A stretch of 64,000 nt of DNA, from the NCBI RefSeq assembly GCF_024385575.1, contig NZ_JANFMV010000001.1:3005681-3069680 (forward strand). The letters run 5' to 3'. The translations under genes were made by a program, and so were the position numbers. This DNA is from Rhizobium sp. NRK18. GTDB taxonomy: Bacteria > Pseudomonadota > Alphaproteobacteria > Rhizobiales > Rhizobiaceae. Every line of letters starts with the position of its first letter. The stretch's first letter is position 1. Shown piece by piece: positions 57,166 through 64,000 of the stretch. Below the pieces are notes generated by a model that saw only the letters and a program-made list of their open reading frames with translations, did no database searches and had not been told where the DNA came from.

Positions 57166-58359
57166 TCAGCCCGCCATCCAGTCCGCATCGTAGCAAACCC
57201 GCTCGACGCCGGCGAAACGGGCGACGCGGGCGAGTTCGGCTTCCAGCTTTTCGAGGCGGCCCGCCGAGGCGCGCACCCTGGGTTCCAGCCACAGGCGGCG
57301 GACGTTCAGGTTTCCCTCCTTGCGGTCCGTCTTCATGTCGATCCGGCCAATCATCCGGTCGCCCTCCAGAAGCGGGAAGACATAGTAGCCGTATTCCCGC
57401 TTCGGCTCCGGCACGAAGACCTCGATGCGGTAGCGGAAGCCGAACAGGCGTTCGGCGCGGTTACGGTCGCGCAGCAGCGGATCGAAAGGGCTCAGGACAC
57501 GGACACGGCCCGGTGGCTCCGGCCAGTCGTCCGGATGGGCGGAGAAGTCGATGAGGCAGTAGGAGCTGCGCGGCTTGCCGCCGTCCACCGTCTCGATCTC
57601 CACCTCGTCCAGTCGGTCGCGGTTTGCCGCAACCCAGCAGCGCGCTTCCTCCGGCGAGATCAGGTCCCAGAAGGCGGCAATCTCGCCATGGGTGGCGAAG
57701 CCAAGCCGCTCCAGCGCGCTCGTGCAGGCCCAGTCCACGAAATCCTCGTGCGAGACCTCGGCCTTGAGGATGTGGCCGGGGATGACCCGCTCGGTCAGGT
57801 CGTAGGCCTTCTGGAAATTCTCGCGATGGCAGATCGAAAGCTTGCCGGTGTGCCAGAGAAATTCCAGCGCCGTCTTCGACGGGTGCCATTCCCACCAGCC
57901 GCCGGACTTGTGGTCCTCGGCCTTCACCTCGCGGGCAAATATGGAGCCGCCGGCGGCAATCCGCTCGTAGGTTTCGTCGAACGCCTTGTCGAAATCCTTG
58001 CCCTGCCACTTGGCCCAGCGTTCGCGGATTCCCGCTTCACGGCGCCGGAAGCGATGCTTCCAGTAGGGAAAGAAGGCCGTCGGCAGGATGGAGGCGTCAT
58101 GCGTCCAGTGCTCGAAGAGCGCCCTGTCCTTCTCCAGAAGCGCGCGCAGATGCTCGCGCTTGAAGGTCTGGTTGCGCGAAAACAGGATCTGGTCGTGGGC
58201 ACGCGTCACGGTCTGGATGCTGTCGACCTGGACGAAACCGATATCGTGGATCAGCTGCAGCAGGTCATCCTTCGACATGGCGCGCGACGGCGCGGCCGAA
58301 AGACCCTGCTTTGCGAGGAAGATCCTGCGCGCGATCGAATTGGAAACCGGAATCGCCAT
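57166..58359 (-). CDS. YcaQ-like winged-helix DNA glycosylase family protein
   Basis: A 397-residue protein of the HTH_42 family, whose E. coli member YcaQ unhooks interstrand DNA crosslinks. The N-terminal SIARRIFLAKQGL and the Q44-V-D46 motif (IGFVQVDSIQTVTRAHDQILFSR) match the family's catalytic Q-x-D. Later blocks such as LFEHWTHDASILPTAFFPYW and LSPFDPLLRDRNRAERLFGFRYRIEVFVPEPKREYGYYVFPLLEGD are typical. Enzyme activity is inferred from family. Confidence 0.88.
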   Translation of the reverse strand: MAIPVSNSIARRIFLAKQGLSAAPSRAMSKDDLLQLIHDIGFVQVDSIQTVTRAHDQILFSRNQTFKREHLRALLEKDRALFEHWTHDASILPTAFFPYWKHRFRRREAGIRERWAKWQGKDFDKAFDETYERIAAGGSIFAREVKAEDHKSGGWWEWHPSKTALEFLWHTGKLSICHRENFQKAYDLTERVIPGHILKAEVSHEDFVDWACTSALERLGFATHGEIAAFWDLISPEEARCWVAANRDRLDEVEIETVDGGKPRSSYCLIDFSAHPDDWPEPPGRVRVLSPFDPLLRDRNRAERLFGFRYRIEVFVPEPKREYGYYVFPLLEGDRMIGRIDMKTDRKEGNLNVRRLWLEPRVRASAGRLEKLEAELARVARFAGVERVCYDADWMAG

Positions 58360-58427
58360 GACCTATCCATGCACACGTTCCTGATTTGTTCAAGGGTGTT
58401 TCGTTCGCTGCTGATCCATGGCCCGGA

Positions 58428-58898
58428 TTACGGTGATGGCTGCAGCAGCGTCCCGGTAAATCCGTCGGCGGCAATATCATCGCAAAACACCTTCCACCGG
58501 CAGTTGCTGCAGGCGGCCCGGATCGAACCTTCGGCAAAGGCCGAGCGCAGGCGGGCGGCGATATCCGGGGTGATGAAAAACTCGCCCGCCATTCCGTCCG
58601 GAAAGAACGGCTCGACCGCCTTGAGCGCCCGCTCGTCGATCATCATCGTCTCGGCCCGGAAGCAATCGTGATCGCAGGCGATGCGGTCGTCGGCGGAGAG
58701 CGCGCCGCAAATGTCGTCCGGCCCTATGACCAACCGGACCGGACGGCCGGAATTGATGGCGCCGGCAATGGCAGTCATGTTGTCGACGAAGCCCGGCGTA
58801 TAGCCGTAACCCTTGTAGGTCAGCAGGCAGAGGAAATGATGTCCGCGAAGAGCGATGGCGGGGTGGTCGTCCACCGTTTTGCCAGCCACGTGATCCAC
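58428..58898 (-). CDS. DUF1284 cysteine-rich protein
   Basis: A 156-residue protein of the DUF1284 family. The N-terminal block is IALRGHHFLCLLTYKGYGYTPGFVDNM. Seven cysteines (24, 64, 75, 79, 130, 133, 139) and the His pair at 20-21 suggest a metal or iron-sulfur cluster, with CSNCRWKVFC near the C-terminus as a likely part. The function is unknown. It is divergent from bioM: their starts are 91 bases apart. Confidence 0.8.
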   Translation of the reverse strand: MDHVAGKTVDDHPAIALRGHHFLCLLTYKGYGYTPGFVDNMTAIAGAINSGRPVRLVIGPDDICGALSADDRIACDHDCFRAETMMIDERALKAVEPFFPDGMAGEFFITPDIAARLRSAFAEGSIRAACSNCRWKVFCDDIAADGFTGTLLQPSP

Positions 58899-58989
58899 CT
58901 ACCCTTGCCTCTCGCTTCTCCGCTGCCGTGCGTTTCCCTTTGGCCGCGCTTGGTCTATAGAGCCTGCCGGTAGCATACGGAGCAAAACT

Positions 58990-59670
58990 TTGGAAATCCG
59001 CTTTTCCGGCGCATCTGTCACCTTCGGCAACCGGACCGCGCTTCAGCCTTTGACGGTGACGCTTGCGGAGCGGCGCATCGGCATCGTCGGGCTGAATGGT
59101 TCCGGCAAGACCACCTTCGCCAAGCTGATCAACGGTCTCGTCGAGCCGACCGAGGGCCACGTGACGGTCGACGGTCTCGATACGGTCAAGGATGCCGGCG
59201 CCGTGCTGCGCAAGGTCGGCTTCATCTTCCAAAACCCGCAGCAGCAGCTGATCATGCCGATCCTGAAAGACGACATCGCCTTCGGCTTGAAGGCCCATGG
59301 CGTGGCCAAGGAGGATGTCGCCGCGCGGACGACCGCCATCCTGTCCAGGTTCGGCATCGCGCATCTGGCGGACCGCCGCGTCCACGAGCTTTCCGGCGGT
59401 GAAACGCAGCTGGCGGCGATCGCCGGCGTGACGGTGACCGGTCCCGGCCTGCTGATCTTCGACGAGCCGGCCAACCAGCTCGACCTGAAGAACCGCAAGC
59501 TGGTGAAGGAGACGATCGCAAAGCTTGACCAGCAGGCCGTCGTCATCAGTCATGACCTGCCCTTCATCGAGGATTTCGACCGGGTCCTGCTCTTTCACGA
59601 AGGGCAACTGGAAGCCGACGGCGCGCCCGCCGACGTGATTGCCCGCTACCGGGAGATCGCCGGATGCTGA
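58990..59670 (+). CDS. bioM: Biotin transporter ATP-binding protein BioM
   Basis: A 226-residue energy-coupling-factor ATPase. Walker A is GLNGSGKTTF (35-44), the signature LSGGETQLAAIAGVTV, and Walker B LLIFDEPANQLDL. It drives BioY together with BioN. The TTG at 58990 is used: GGAG lies 7 bases upstream and the family start (IRFSGASVTFGNR) follows directly. Its stop overlaps the bioN start by 7 bases. This is the only ATPase of the system, as in rhizobial BioMNY. Confidence 0.93.
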   Translation: MEIRFSGASVTFGNRTALQPLTVTLAERRIGIVGLNGSGKTTFAKLINGLVEPTEGHVTVDGLDTVKDAGAVLRKVGFIFQNPQQQLIMPILKDDIAFGLKAHGVAKEDVAARTTAILSRFGIAHLADRRVHELSGGETQLAAIAGVTVTGPGLLIFDEPANQLDLKNRKLVKETIAKLDQQAVVISHDLPFIEDFDRVLLFHEGQLEADGAPADVIARYREIAGC

Positions 59671-60269
59671 AGAGCCTCTATGTCGAGGGCGACACGCTCT
59701 TTCACCGGCTTTCGGCACGGGTGAAGCTGATCGCTCTCCTCCTTCTCGGCATCGTCTTGTTTCCGATCAGCAGTTTCTGGGTGCTCGTTCCCGTCTTTCT
59801 CATCGCCGCGGCGCTTTATCTGACCGTCGGCCTTTCCTTCCGCGACGCGCTGTCGCGCATAGGCTTCGTGCTCTTCACCATCCTCGTGCTAATGCTCGTC
59901 AATCTCTATATCGGCCCGTGGCATGAAGCCGTCGCGACGACCTTCCGGCTGATCGCCGTCGTCCTCTTCGCCGCCGCGGTGACCGCCACGACGACGATCG
60001 ACGCCTTCATGGACGAGATCACGATCCTGCTCACACCGCTGGAACGCATCGGGCTCGTCAAGGCGCGCGACGTCAGCCTGGCGCTGGGACTGGTGCTGCG
60101 ATTCGTGCCGGACATCTTCGCCCGCTACCAGACGCTGAAGGAGGCGCATGAGGCTCGCGGCATCAGAGTTCGCATACGAACGATCCTTGGCCCGCTGATC
60201 ATTTTGACGCTCAAAGACGCGGACATGATCGCCTCCGCCATTGACGCCCGCGGCATTCGCGGTCAATGA
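59664..60269 (+). CDS. bioN: Biotin transporter transmembrane protein BioN
   Basis: A 201-residue T component of the ECF-type biotin importer. Helices fill the first half, and the coupling Ala-Arg-Gly motif lies in LKEAHEARGIRVRIRTI with a second in ASAIDARGIRG near the end. It overlaps bioM by 7 bases and is followed by bioY after 32 bases. Confidence 0.93.
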   Translation: MLKSLYVEGDTLFHRLSARVKLIALLLLGIVLFPISSFWVLVPVFLIAAALYLTVGLSFRDALSRIGFVLFTILVLMLVNLYIGPWHEAVATTFRLIAVVLFAAAVTATTTIDAFMDEITILLTPLERIGLVKARDVSLALGLVLRFVPDIFARYQTLKEAHEARGIRVRIRTILGPLIILTLKDADMIASAIDARGIRGQ

Positions 60270-60301
60270 AATCGCGACATTTCGTGTTGGGAGACACATC
60301 T

Positions 60302-60865
60302 ATGAACAGCAGGGACCTGGTTCTCATTGCACTTTTCACGGCGATCATCGTGGTGCTCGGCTTCATTCCGCCGATCACGCTCGCCTTCATTCCGGTGCCG
60401 ATCACGGCACAGTCGATGGGCGTCATGCTGGCCGGCTGCATCATCGGCGCCAAGCGCGGGGCGCTTGCCTATGTGCTGTTCGTGCTGATGGTCGCCATCG
60501 GCCTGCCGGTGCTGTCGGGCGGACGCGGCGGCATGAACATCCTGATGGGCCCGACCGCCGGCTACATCTTCGGCTGGATCGTCGCTACCTATGTCACCGG
60601 CCTGATCGCCGAGCGCTTCGTGCGTGACGGCCAGTCGGAAGGCCGCCAGCTTGCCGCCTTCTTCGCCGCCTCCGTCATCGGCGGCATCGGCGTCGTCTAC
60701 CTGATGGGCATCGCCTGGCTGAAGGTGTCGACGGGCACCGACCTGATGGCGCTGATCTCCGGCAACCTGACCTTCATCCCCGGCGACCTCGTCAAGGCGG
60801 TCATCGCAACGCTTGCCGGCCGTATCGTGCTGTCGGGCTACCCGCTGCTGCATTCGCGCGCCTGA
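60302..60865 (+). CDS. bioY: Biotin-binding S component BioY
   Basis: A 187-residue membrane protein with six helices that binds biotin. Family motifs are LGFIPPITLAFIPVPITAQSMGVMLAGCIIGAKRGALAYVLFVLMVAIGLPVLSGGRGG (helices 1-3, with the conserved Gly-Gly run) and GPTAGYIFGWIVA. The ATG at 60302 follows bioN by 32 bases. A clear terminator starts 28 bases after its stop and closes bioMNY. Confidence 0.95.
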   Translation: MNSRDLVLIALFTAIIVVLGFIPPITLAFIPVPITAQSMGVMLAGCIIGAKRGALAYVLFVLMVAIGLPVLSGGRGGMNILMGPTAGYIFGWIVATYVTGLIAERFVRDGQSEGRQLAAFFAASVIGGIGVVYLMGIAWLKVSTGTDLMALISGNLTFIPGDLVKAVIATLAGRIVLSGYPLLHSRA

Positions 60866-60892
60866 TACAACCGGCCACAAGCAGACACATTC

Positions 60893-60919
60893 AAGCCCCG
60901 GTCCAAAACCGGGGCTTTT
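60893..60919 (+). terminator. Rho-independent terminator after bioMNY
   Basis: AAGCCCCGGT pairs perfectly with ACCGGGGCTT (10 bp, loop CCAAA), with T4 at and after the stem end. It lies 28-54 bases after the bioY stop. Confidence 0.9.
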
Positions 60920-60995
60920 CCATGCGCTGTTGAAAATTACACCGCGATGCGCCATTTGCATGGACGACAGTTTCCTCGATCAGTAGGGTCCGGAC

Positions 60996-61925
60996 ATGAC
61001 GACGCGCCTCTACGAGCACACCATCTTCCTCGAACACGAGACACCGCCCGGCCATCCCGAACGGATCGACCGGCTGCGCTCGCTGAATGTGGCGCTCGAA
61101 CACCCCTTCTTCTCAACGCTGGACCGCAAGCAGGCGCCGCAGGCAAACGAAGACGCCGTGCTGCTCGCCCATCCGGAAGCGCACCTGTTCTCGGTCATGC
61201 GGCAGATCCCCGAGGAAGGTATCCACCAGATCGAAGCCGACACCTATGCCAGCCCGAAGAGCCTGCAGGCGGCGCTGACCGGTATCGGCGGGGCCATGGC
61301 CGCCGTCGACGACGTGTTTTCGGGCGCCGCCGACAATGTCTTCGTCGCCTGCCGCCCGCCCGGTCACCATGCGGAAAAGCAGACGGCCATGGGCTTCTGC
61401 CTGTTCAACAATGTGGCGATCGCCGCACGGCATGCGCAGAAGGTGCACGGCGCCGAACGGGTCGCCATCGTCGACTGGGACGTGCACCACGGCAACGGCA
61501 CACAGGACATTTTCTGGGACGATCCAAACGTGCTGTTCTGCTCGACCCACCAGATGCCGCTCTATCCCGGATCCGGCGCCAAGAACGAGACGGGCACGCA
61601 CAACACCATCGTCAATGCGCCGCTTTCCACGAATGACGGCAGCGACCATTTCCGCGAGGCCTTCCGGTCGCGCGTGCTGAAGGCGGTCGACGACTTCTCC
61701 CCCGACCTCATTCTGGTCTCGGCAGGCTTCGACGCCCATCACCGCGATCCGCTGGCGCAGATCAACCTCGTTGGCGAGGATTTCGACTGGGCGACGGCAA
61801 AGCTGATGGAGCTTGCCGACAAGCATGCCGGAAACCGCCTCGTCAGCGTCCTGGAGGGCGGCTATGATCTGGAGGGACTCGCCGAGTCCGCCGGAATGCA
61901 CATTTCGAGACTGATGAAAGGATGA
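60996..61925 (+). CDS. Histone-deacetylase-family amidohydrolase
   Basis: A 309-residue zinc amidohydrolase of the HDAC/AcuC/acetylpolyamine fold. Catalytic His pair 124-125 is in [23 protein letters not shown], the zinc ligands are in [13 protein letters not shown] (Asp162, His164), and the third Asp is in [13 protein letters not shown]. Bacterial members deacetylate polyamines, acetyl-lysine proteins or other amides; the substrate here is unknown. The stop overlaps xseB by 4 bases (ATGA), a frequent rhizobial pairing. Confidence 0.93.
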   Translation: MTTRLYEHTIFLEHETPPGHPERIDRLRSLNVALEHPFFSTLDRKQAPQANEDAVLLAHPEAHLFSVMRQIPEEGIHQIEADTYASPKSLQAALTGIGGAMAAVDDVFSGAADNVFVACRPPGHHAEKQTAMGFCLFNNVAIAARHAQKVHGAERVAIVDWDVHHGNGTQDIFWDDPNVLFCSTHQMPLYPGSGAKNETGTHNTIVNAPLSTNDGSDHFREAFRSRVLKAVDDFSPDLILVSAGFDAHHRDPLAQINLVGEDFDWATAKLMELADKHAGNRLVSVLEGGYDLEGLAESAGMHISRLMKG

Positions 61926-62182
61926 CCATGAGCGACAAGACCAAGGGCGACGATATCGCGGGCCTGCCGTTCGAAAAGGCGGTCGCCGAGCTTGAGACAA
62001 TCGTCGGCCGGCTGGAGCGCGGCGACGTGGCGCTGGAGGAATCCATTGCCATCTACGAGCGCGGCGAGGCGCTGAAGAAGCATTGCGAGAAACTGCTGAC
62101 GGTCGCCGAAAAGCGTATCGAGAAGATCCGCCTCGACCGTTCCGGCCAGCCGCAGGGCGTCGAGCCGCTCGACGCCGAGTGA
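61922..62182 (+). CDS. xseB: Exodeoxyribonuclease VII small subunit
   Basis: An 86-residue all-helical subunit of exonuclease VII, which degrades single-stranded DNA with XseA. The family motif [45 protein letters not shown] fills residues 13-57. The ATG at 61922 overlaps the HDAC-like stop; the ATG at 61928 is equally possible. It ends 19 bases before the convergent efflux gene. Confidence 0.94.
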   Translation: MTMSDKTKGDDIAGLPFEKAVAELETIVGRLERGDVALEESIAIYERGEALKKHCEKLLTVAEKRIEKIRLDRSGQPQGVEPLDAE

Positions 62183-62201
62183 GCGGTTCTCCTTCCCCTT
62201 C

Positions 62202-63764
62202 CTATTCCAAGGCGATTTCGATCGCCTCTTCCTGATCGCTGCTGCTTCCGGTCTTTGCCGGCTTGCGCAAGAGGAAGATCAGCGGCATCACCGCAATCGA
62301 CATCAGCATCAGGAGCTTGAAGTCGTCGGCATAGGCGATGATCGTCGCCTGCAGCGAGACGATGCCGTCGAGCGCCGAGATGCCGCTCACCGTATGCGGG
62401 TTGAGTGCGGCCGCCGCCGGCGCGTCGAAGGCGTGGTTGAACGGCGTGACGAAGGCCGAGATCTGCGCGTGGTTGATCTGGGTGTTCTGGACGAGAAGAG
62501 CCGAGACCACGGCAATGCCGACGCTGGAACCGATATTGCGCGACAGATTGTAGATGCCCGTTCCTTCGCCGCGCATTTCGGCAGGCAGCGTCGCGAAGGC
62601 GATCGTGGTCAGCGGCACGAACAGGAAACCGAGACCTGCGCCCTGGACGAAACCGACCCAGATGATCGTCCACTGGGAAATGTCCGGCGTCCACATGGTC
62701 ATTTCGTACATGGCCCAGGCGGTAACCCCGAGTCCCGTCAACAGCAGATAGCGCGTATCGACCTTGCCGATCAGCCGGCCGACGAGGAACATGCAGGCCA
62801 TCGTGCCGAGCCCGCGCGGGCCCATGACGATGCCGGCCGTGATAACGGGATATTCCATCAGCGTCTGCAGATAAGGCGTCATCAGCGCCAGCGAGGCGAG
62901 ATAGGTGACGCCGATGACGAAGATGAACAGGATGCTGATCGCGAAATTGCGGTCGAGAAACAGCCTCGGATTGACGAAGGTTTTGTCTGCCGTGAACGTG
63001 TGGACGAGAAACAGGTAGAACGCCCCGCCGCAGACGATCGACTCGACGATGATTTCGCCTGACGAGAACCAGTCAAGCTGCTGGCCGCGGTCGAGCAGGA
63101 GCTGCAGCGCGCCGATGGCGACACTCAGCATGCCGAAGCCGAACCAGTCGAGCCGCGCCCTGGCGTCCACCTTGGTTTCCTTGACGAACATGCCGATGCC
63201 CATGAAGGCAAGTATGCCGATCGGGACGTTGATGTAGAAGACCCAGCGCCAGCTCAGATTCTCGGTGAGCCAGCCGCCGAGGACGGGACCGAGGACCGGC
63301 CCGACCATGACCGACACGCCGAACATGGCCATCGCCGAACCGCGTTCCTCGACGGAATATATGTCGAGCAGGATGCCCTGCGACAGCGGCACGAGCGACG
63401 CGCCGAACAGGCCCTGCAGCAGGCGAAAGCCGACGATCTGGGTCAGCGATTGCGCCAGACCGCAGAGGACGGATGCGGCAACGAAGCCGAAGATCGCGGT
63501 CGACAATACCCGCTTGCGGCCGAACTTGGCGGCGAGAAAGCCGGACGGCGGCGTCATGATCGCGGCGGCAACGATGTAGGATGTCAGAACCCAGTTGATC
63601 TGGTCGGCGCTGGCCGCGACGCTGCCCTGGATATAGGGCAGCGCGACGTTGGCGATCGTGGTGTCGAGCGCCTGCATGATGACGGCAAGGATGACGCAGG
63701 CGGCAATCGCACCGCGATTGGCCACCGGCTCGTCCACCGCTGCCATGGTGGCGGCATTACTCAT
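62202..63764 (-). CDS. DHA2-family (EmrB/QacA) MFS efflux transporter
   Basis: A 520-residue inner-membrane drug-proton antiporter with fourteen predicted helices. Motifs are LDTTIANVALPYIQGSVAASADQINWVLTSYIVAAAIMTPPSGFLAAKFGRKRVL (motifs D1 and A), GPVLGPVLGGWLTENLSWRWVFYINVPIGI (motif C) and LTTIAFATLPAEMRGEGTGIYNLSRNIGSSVGIA. It starts inside the end of the EmrA-like gene (8-base overlap), so the two form one pump. The start ATG is 63764. The substrate range is unknown. Confidence 0.93.
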   Translation of the reverse strand: MSNAATMAAVDEPVANRGAIAACVILAVIMQALDTTIANVALPYIQGSVAASADQINWVLTSYIVAAAIMTPPSGFLAAKFGRKRVLSTAIFGFVAASVLCGLAQSLTQIVGFRLLQGLFGASLVPLSQGILLDIYSVEERGSAMAMFGVSVMVGPVLGPVLGGWLTENLSWRWVFYINVPIGILAFMGIGMFVKETKVDARARLDWFGFGMLSVAIGALQLLLDRGQQLDWFSSGEIIVESIVCGGAFYLFLVHTFTADKTFVNPRLFLDRNFAISILFIFVIGVTYLASLALMTPYLQTLMEYPVITAGIVMGPRGLGTMACMFLVGRLIGKVDTRYLLLTGLGVTAWAMYEMTMWTPDISQWTIIWVGFVQGAGLGFLFVPLTTIAFATLPAEMRGEGTGIYNLSRNIGSSVGIAVVSALLVQNTQINHAQISAFVTPFNHAFDAPAAAALNPHTVSGISALDGIVSLQATIIAYADDFKLLMLMSIAVMPLIFLLRKPAKTGSSSDQEEAIEIALE

Positions 63765-64000
63765 TGGCGTAAGCAGGCCTCTTGCCGAGGAGGTTGTCGA
63801 CGAACTGCGGCAGTCCGCGCGCATGGCCGGTGTCGATATCGATCTCCGTGCTCATGCCCGCTCGCAGCGGCGGCTTGCCCTTGGTGTCATCGATCGAGAT
63901 GCGCATCGGGATGCGCTGGACGACCTTCACCCAGTTGCCGGACGAATTCTGTGCCGGAAGCAGCGAGAAGCTCGACTCGGAGGCCGGGCTCACACTGGCA
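63757..64000 (-). CDS. EmrA/HlyD membrane-fusion protein (C-terminus; rest beyond window)
   Basis: The last 80 residues of a periplasmic adaptor. FSLLPAQNSSGNWVKVVQRIPMRISID and PLRAGMSTEIDIDTGHARGLP are characteristic of EmrA C-termini. The reading frame stays open to base 64000, so the gene continues to the right. It overlaps the EmrB-like start by 8 bases. With the MFS protein it would link to an outer-membrane channel; the rest of the operon is outside the window. Confidence 0.9.
   Translation of the reverse strand, partial: ASVSPASESSFSLLPAQNSSGNWVKVVQRIPMRISIDDTKGKPPLRAGMSTEIDIDTGHARGLPQFVDNLLGKRPAYANE

Noticed and set aside
58954..58961. Palindrome TCTATAGA before bioM as a BioR operator.
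   Set aside because: The BioR consensus is near TTATCTATAA. Only the middle partly fits, and it is just 29 bases from the start codon, where it could equally be a -10 element.
60996..61925. HDAC-like gene as a recent transfer from a eukaryote.
   Set aside because: Bacterial HDAC-family members are widespread; the gene overlaps xseB in an operon and its composition matches its surroundings.

Overview
The window looks like chromosomal DNA of an alphaproteobacterium of the order Rhizobiales, most likely Rhizobiaceae (Rhizobium, Ensifer, Agrobacterium or Shinella type). The evidence is high GC content, an orphan CcrM-type GANTC methylase with a candidate CtrA box, a TGA-N9-TCA operator of the RirA/IRO type in front of an iron-complex ABC operon, the ctaC-ctaD-ctaB-coxF-ctaG-ctaE order, an ispH-thrB-rnhA cluster, a BioMNY biotin transporter, an IalB-like protein and rhizobial-style palindromic repeats. 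I see no tRNA, rRNA, CRISPR array, prophage or insertion sequence. Genus-level placement is inference.

Layout. 1-2007 holds most of ppdK (cut by the left edge), followed by a SAM methyltransferase. 2993-7255 is an iron-siderophore-type ABC importer operon with two tandem, paralogous binding proteins, a FecCD permease and an ATPase. 7371-8932 holds an SDR enzyme and an Ivy-like protein whose gene carries an in-frame palindromic element. 8967-15925 is a genome-maintenance block: smc, a DsbA-like lipoprotein, dciA-like, mutY and a HAD phosphatase. 16047-19101 carries an O-GlcNAc-transferase-like protein and an acyltransferase. 19242-22797 holds ccrM, a HAD hydrolase, a lipid kinase and a lipoprotein. 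23075-29375 is an all-forward run: thrC, an M16 peptidase, a GNAT and a GGDEF/EAL protein. 29413-33865 has yqgE, a DsbD-N-like protein, a peroxiredoxin and a MHYT-GGDEF-EAL protein.

33881-37948 is all reverse strand: rnhA, thrB, ispH, DUF1304, SURF1 and DUF983. 38040-38955 has two small enzymes. 39021-44340 is the aa3-type cytochrome c oxidase operon, with a perfect FNR/FixK-type palindrome just before ctaC and a strong terminator after ctaE. SURF1 and DUF983 nearby probably help assemble the same oxidase. 44818-49895 holds an IalB-like protein, tldD, a VOC protein, an SDR, a polysaccharide deacetylase and pdxH. 49952-53757 holds a lipoprotein, a J-domain protein, fabI, a histidine phosphatase and a DUF1344 protein. 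54055-56254 is aroC-ribBA, with a degenerate RibA half. 56259-58898 has a C26 peptidase, a YcaQ-like protein and DUF1284. 58990-60865 is bioMNY. 60996-62182 is an HDAC-like protein plus xseB. 62202-64000 is an EmrB/EmrA-type efflux pair cut by the right edge.

Most of the window is core chromosome. No wholly new multi-gene system is evident. The most interesting points are regulatory sites (IRO, CtrA and FNR/FixK-like boxes), the repeat domesticated inside the Ivy-like gene, the twin binding proteins with matching vicinal cysteines, and the RibBA protein that lacks the zinc cysteines of its second domain.
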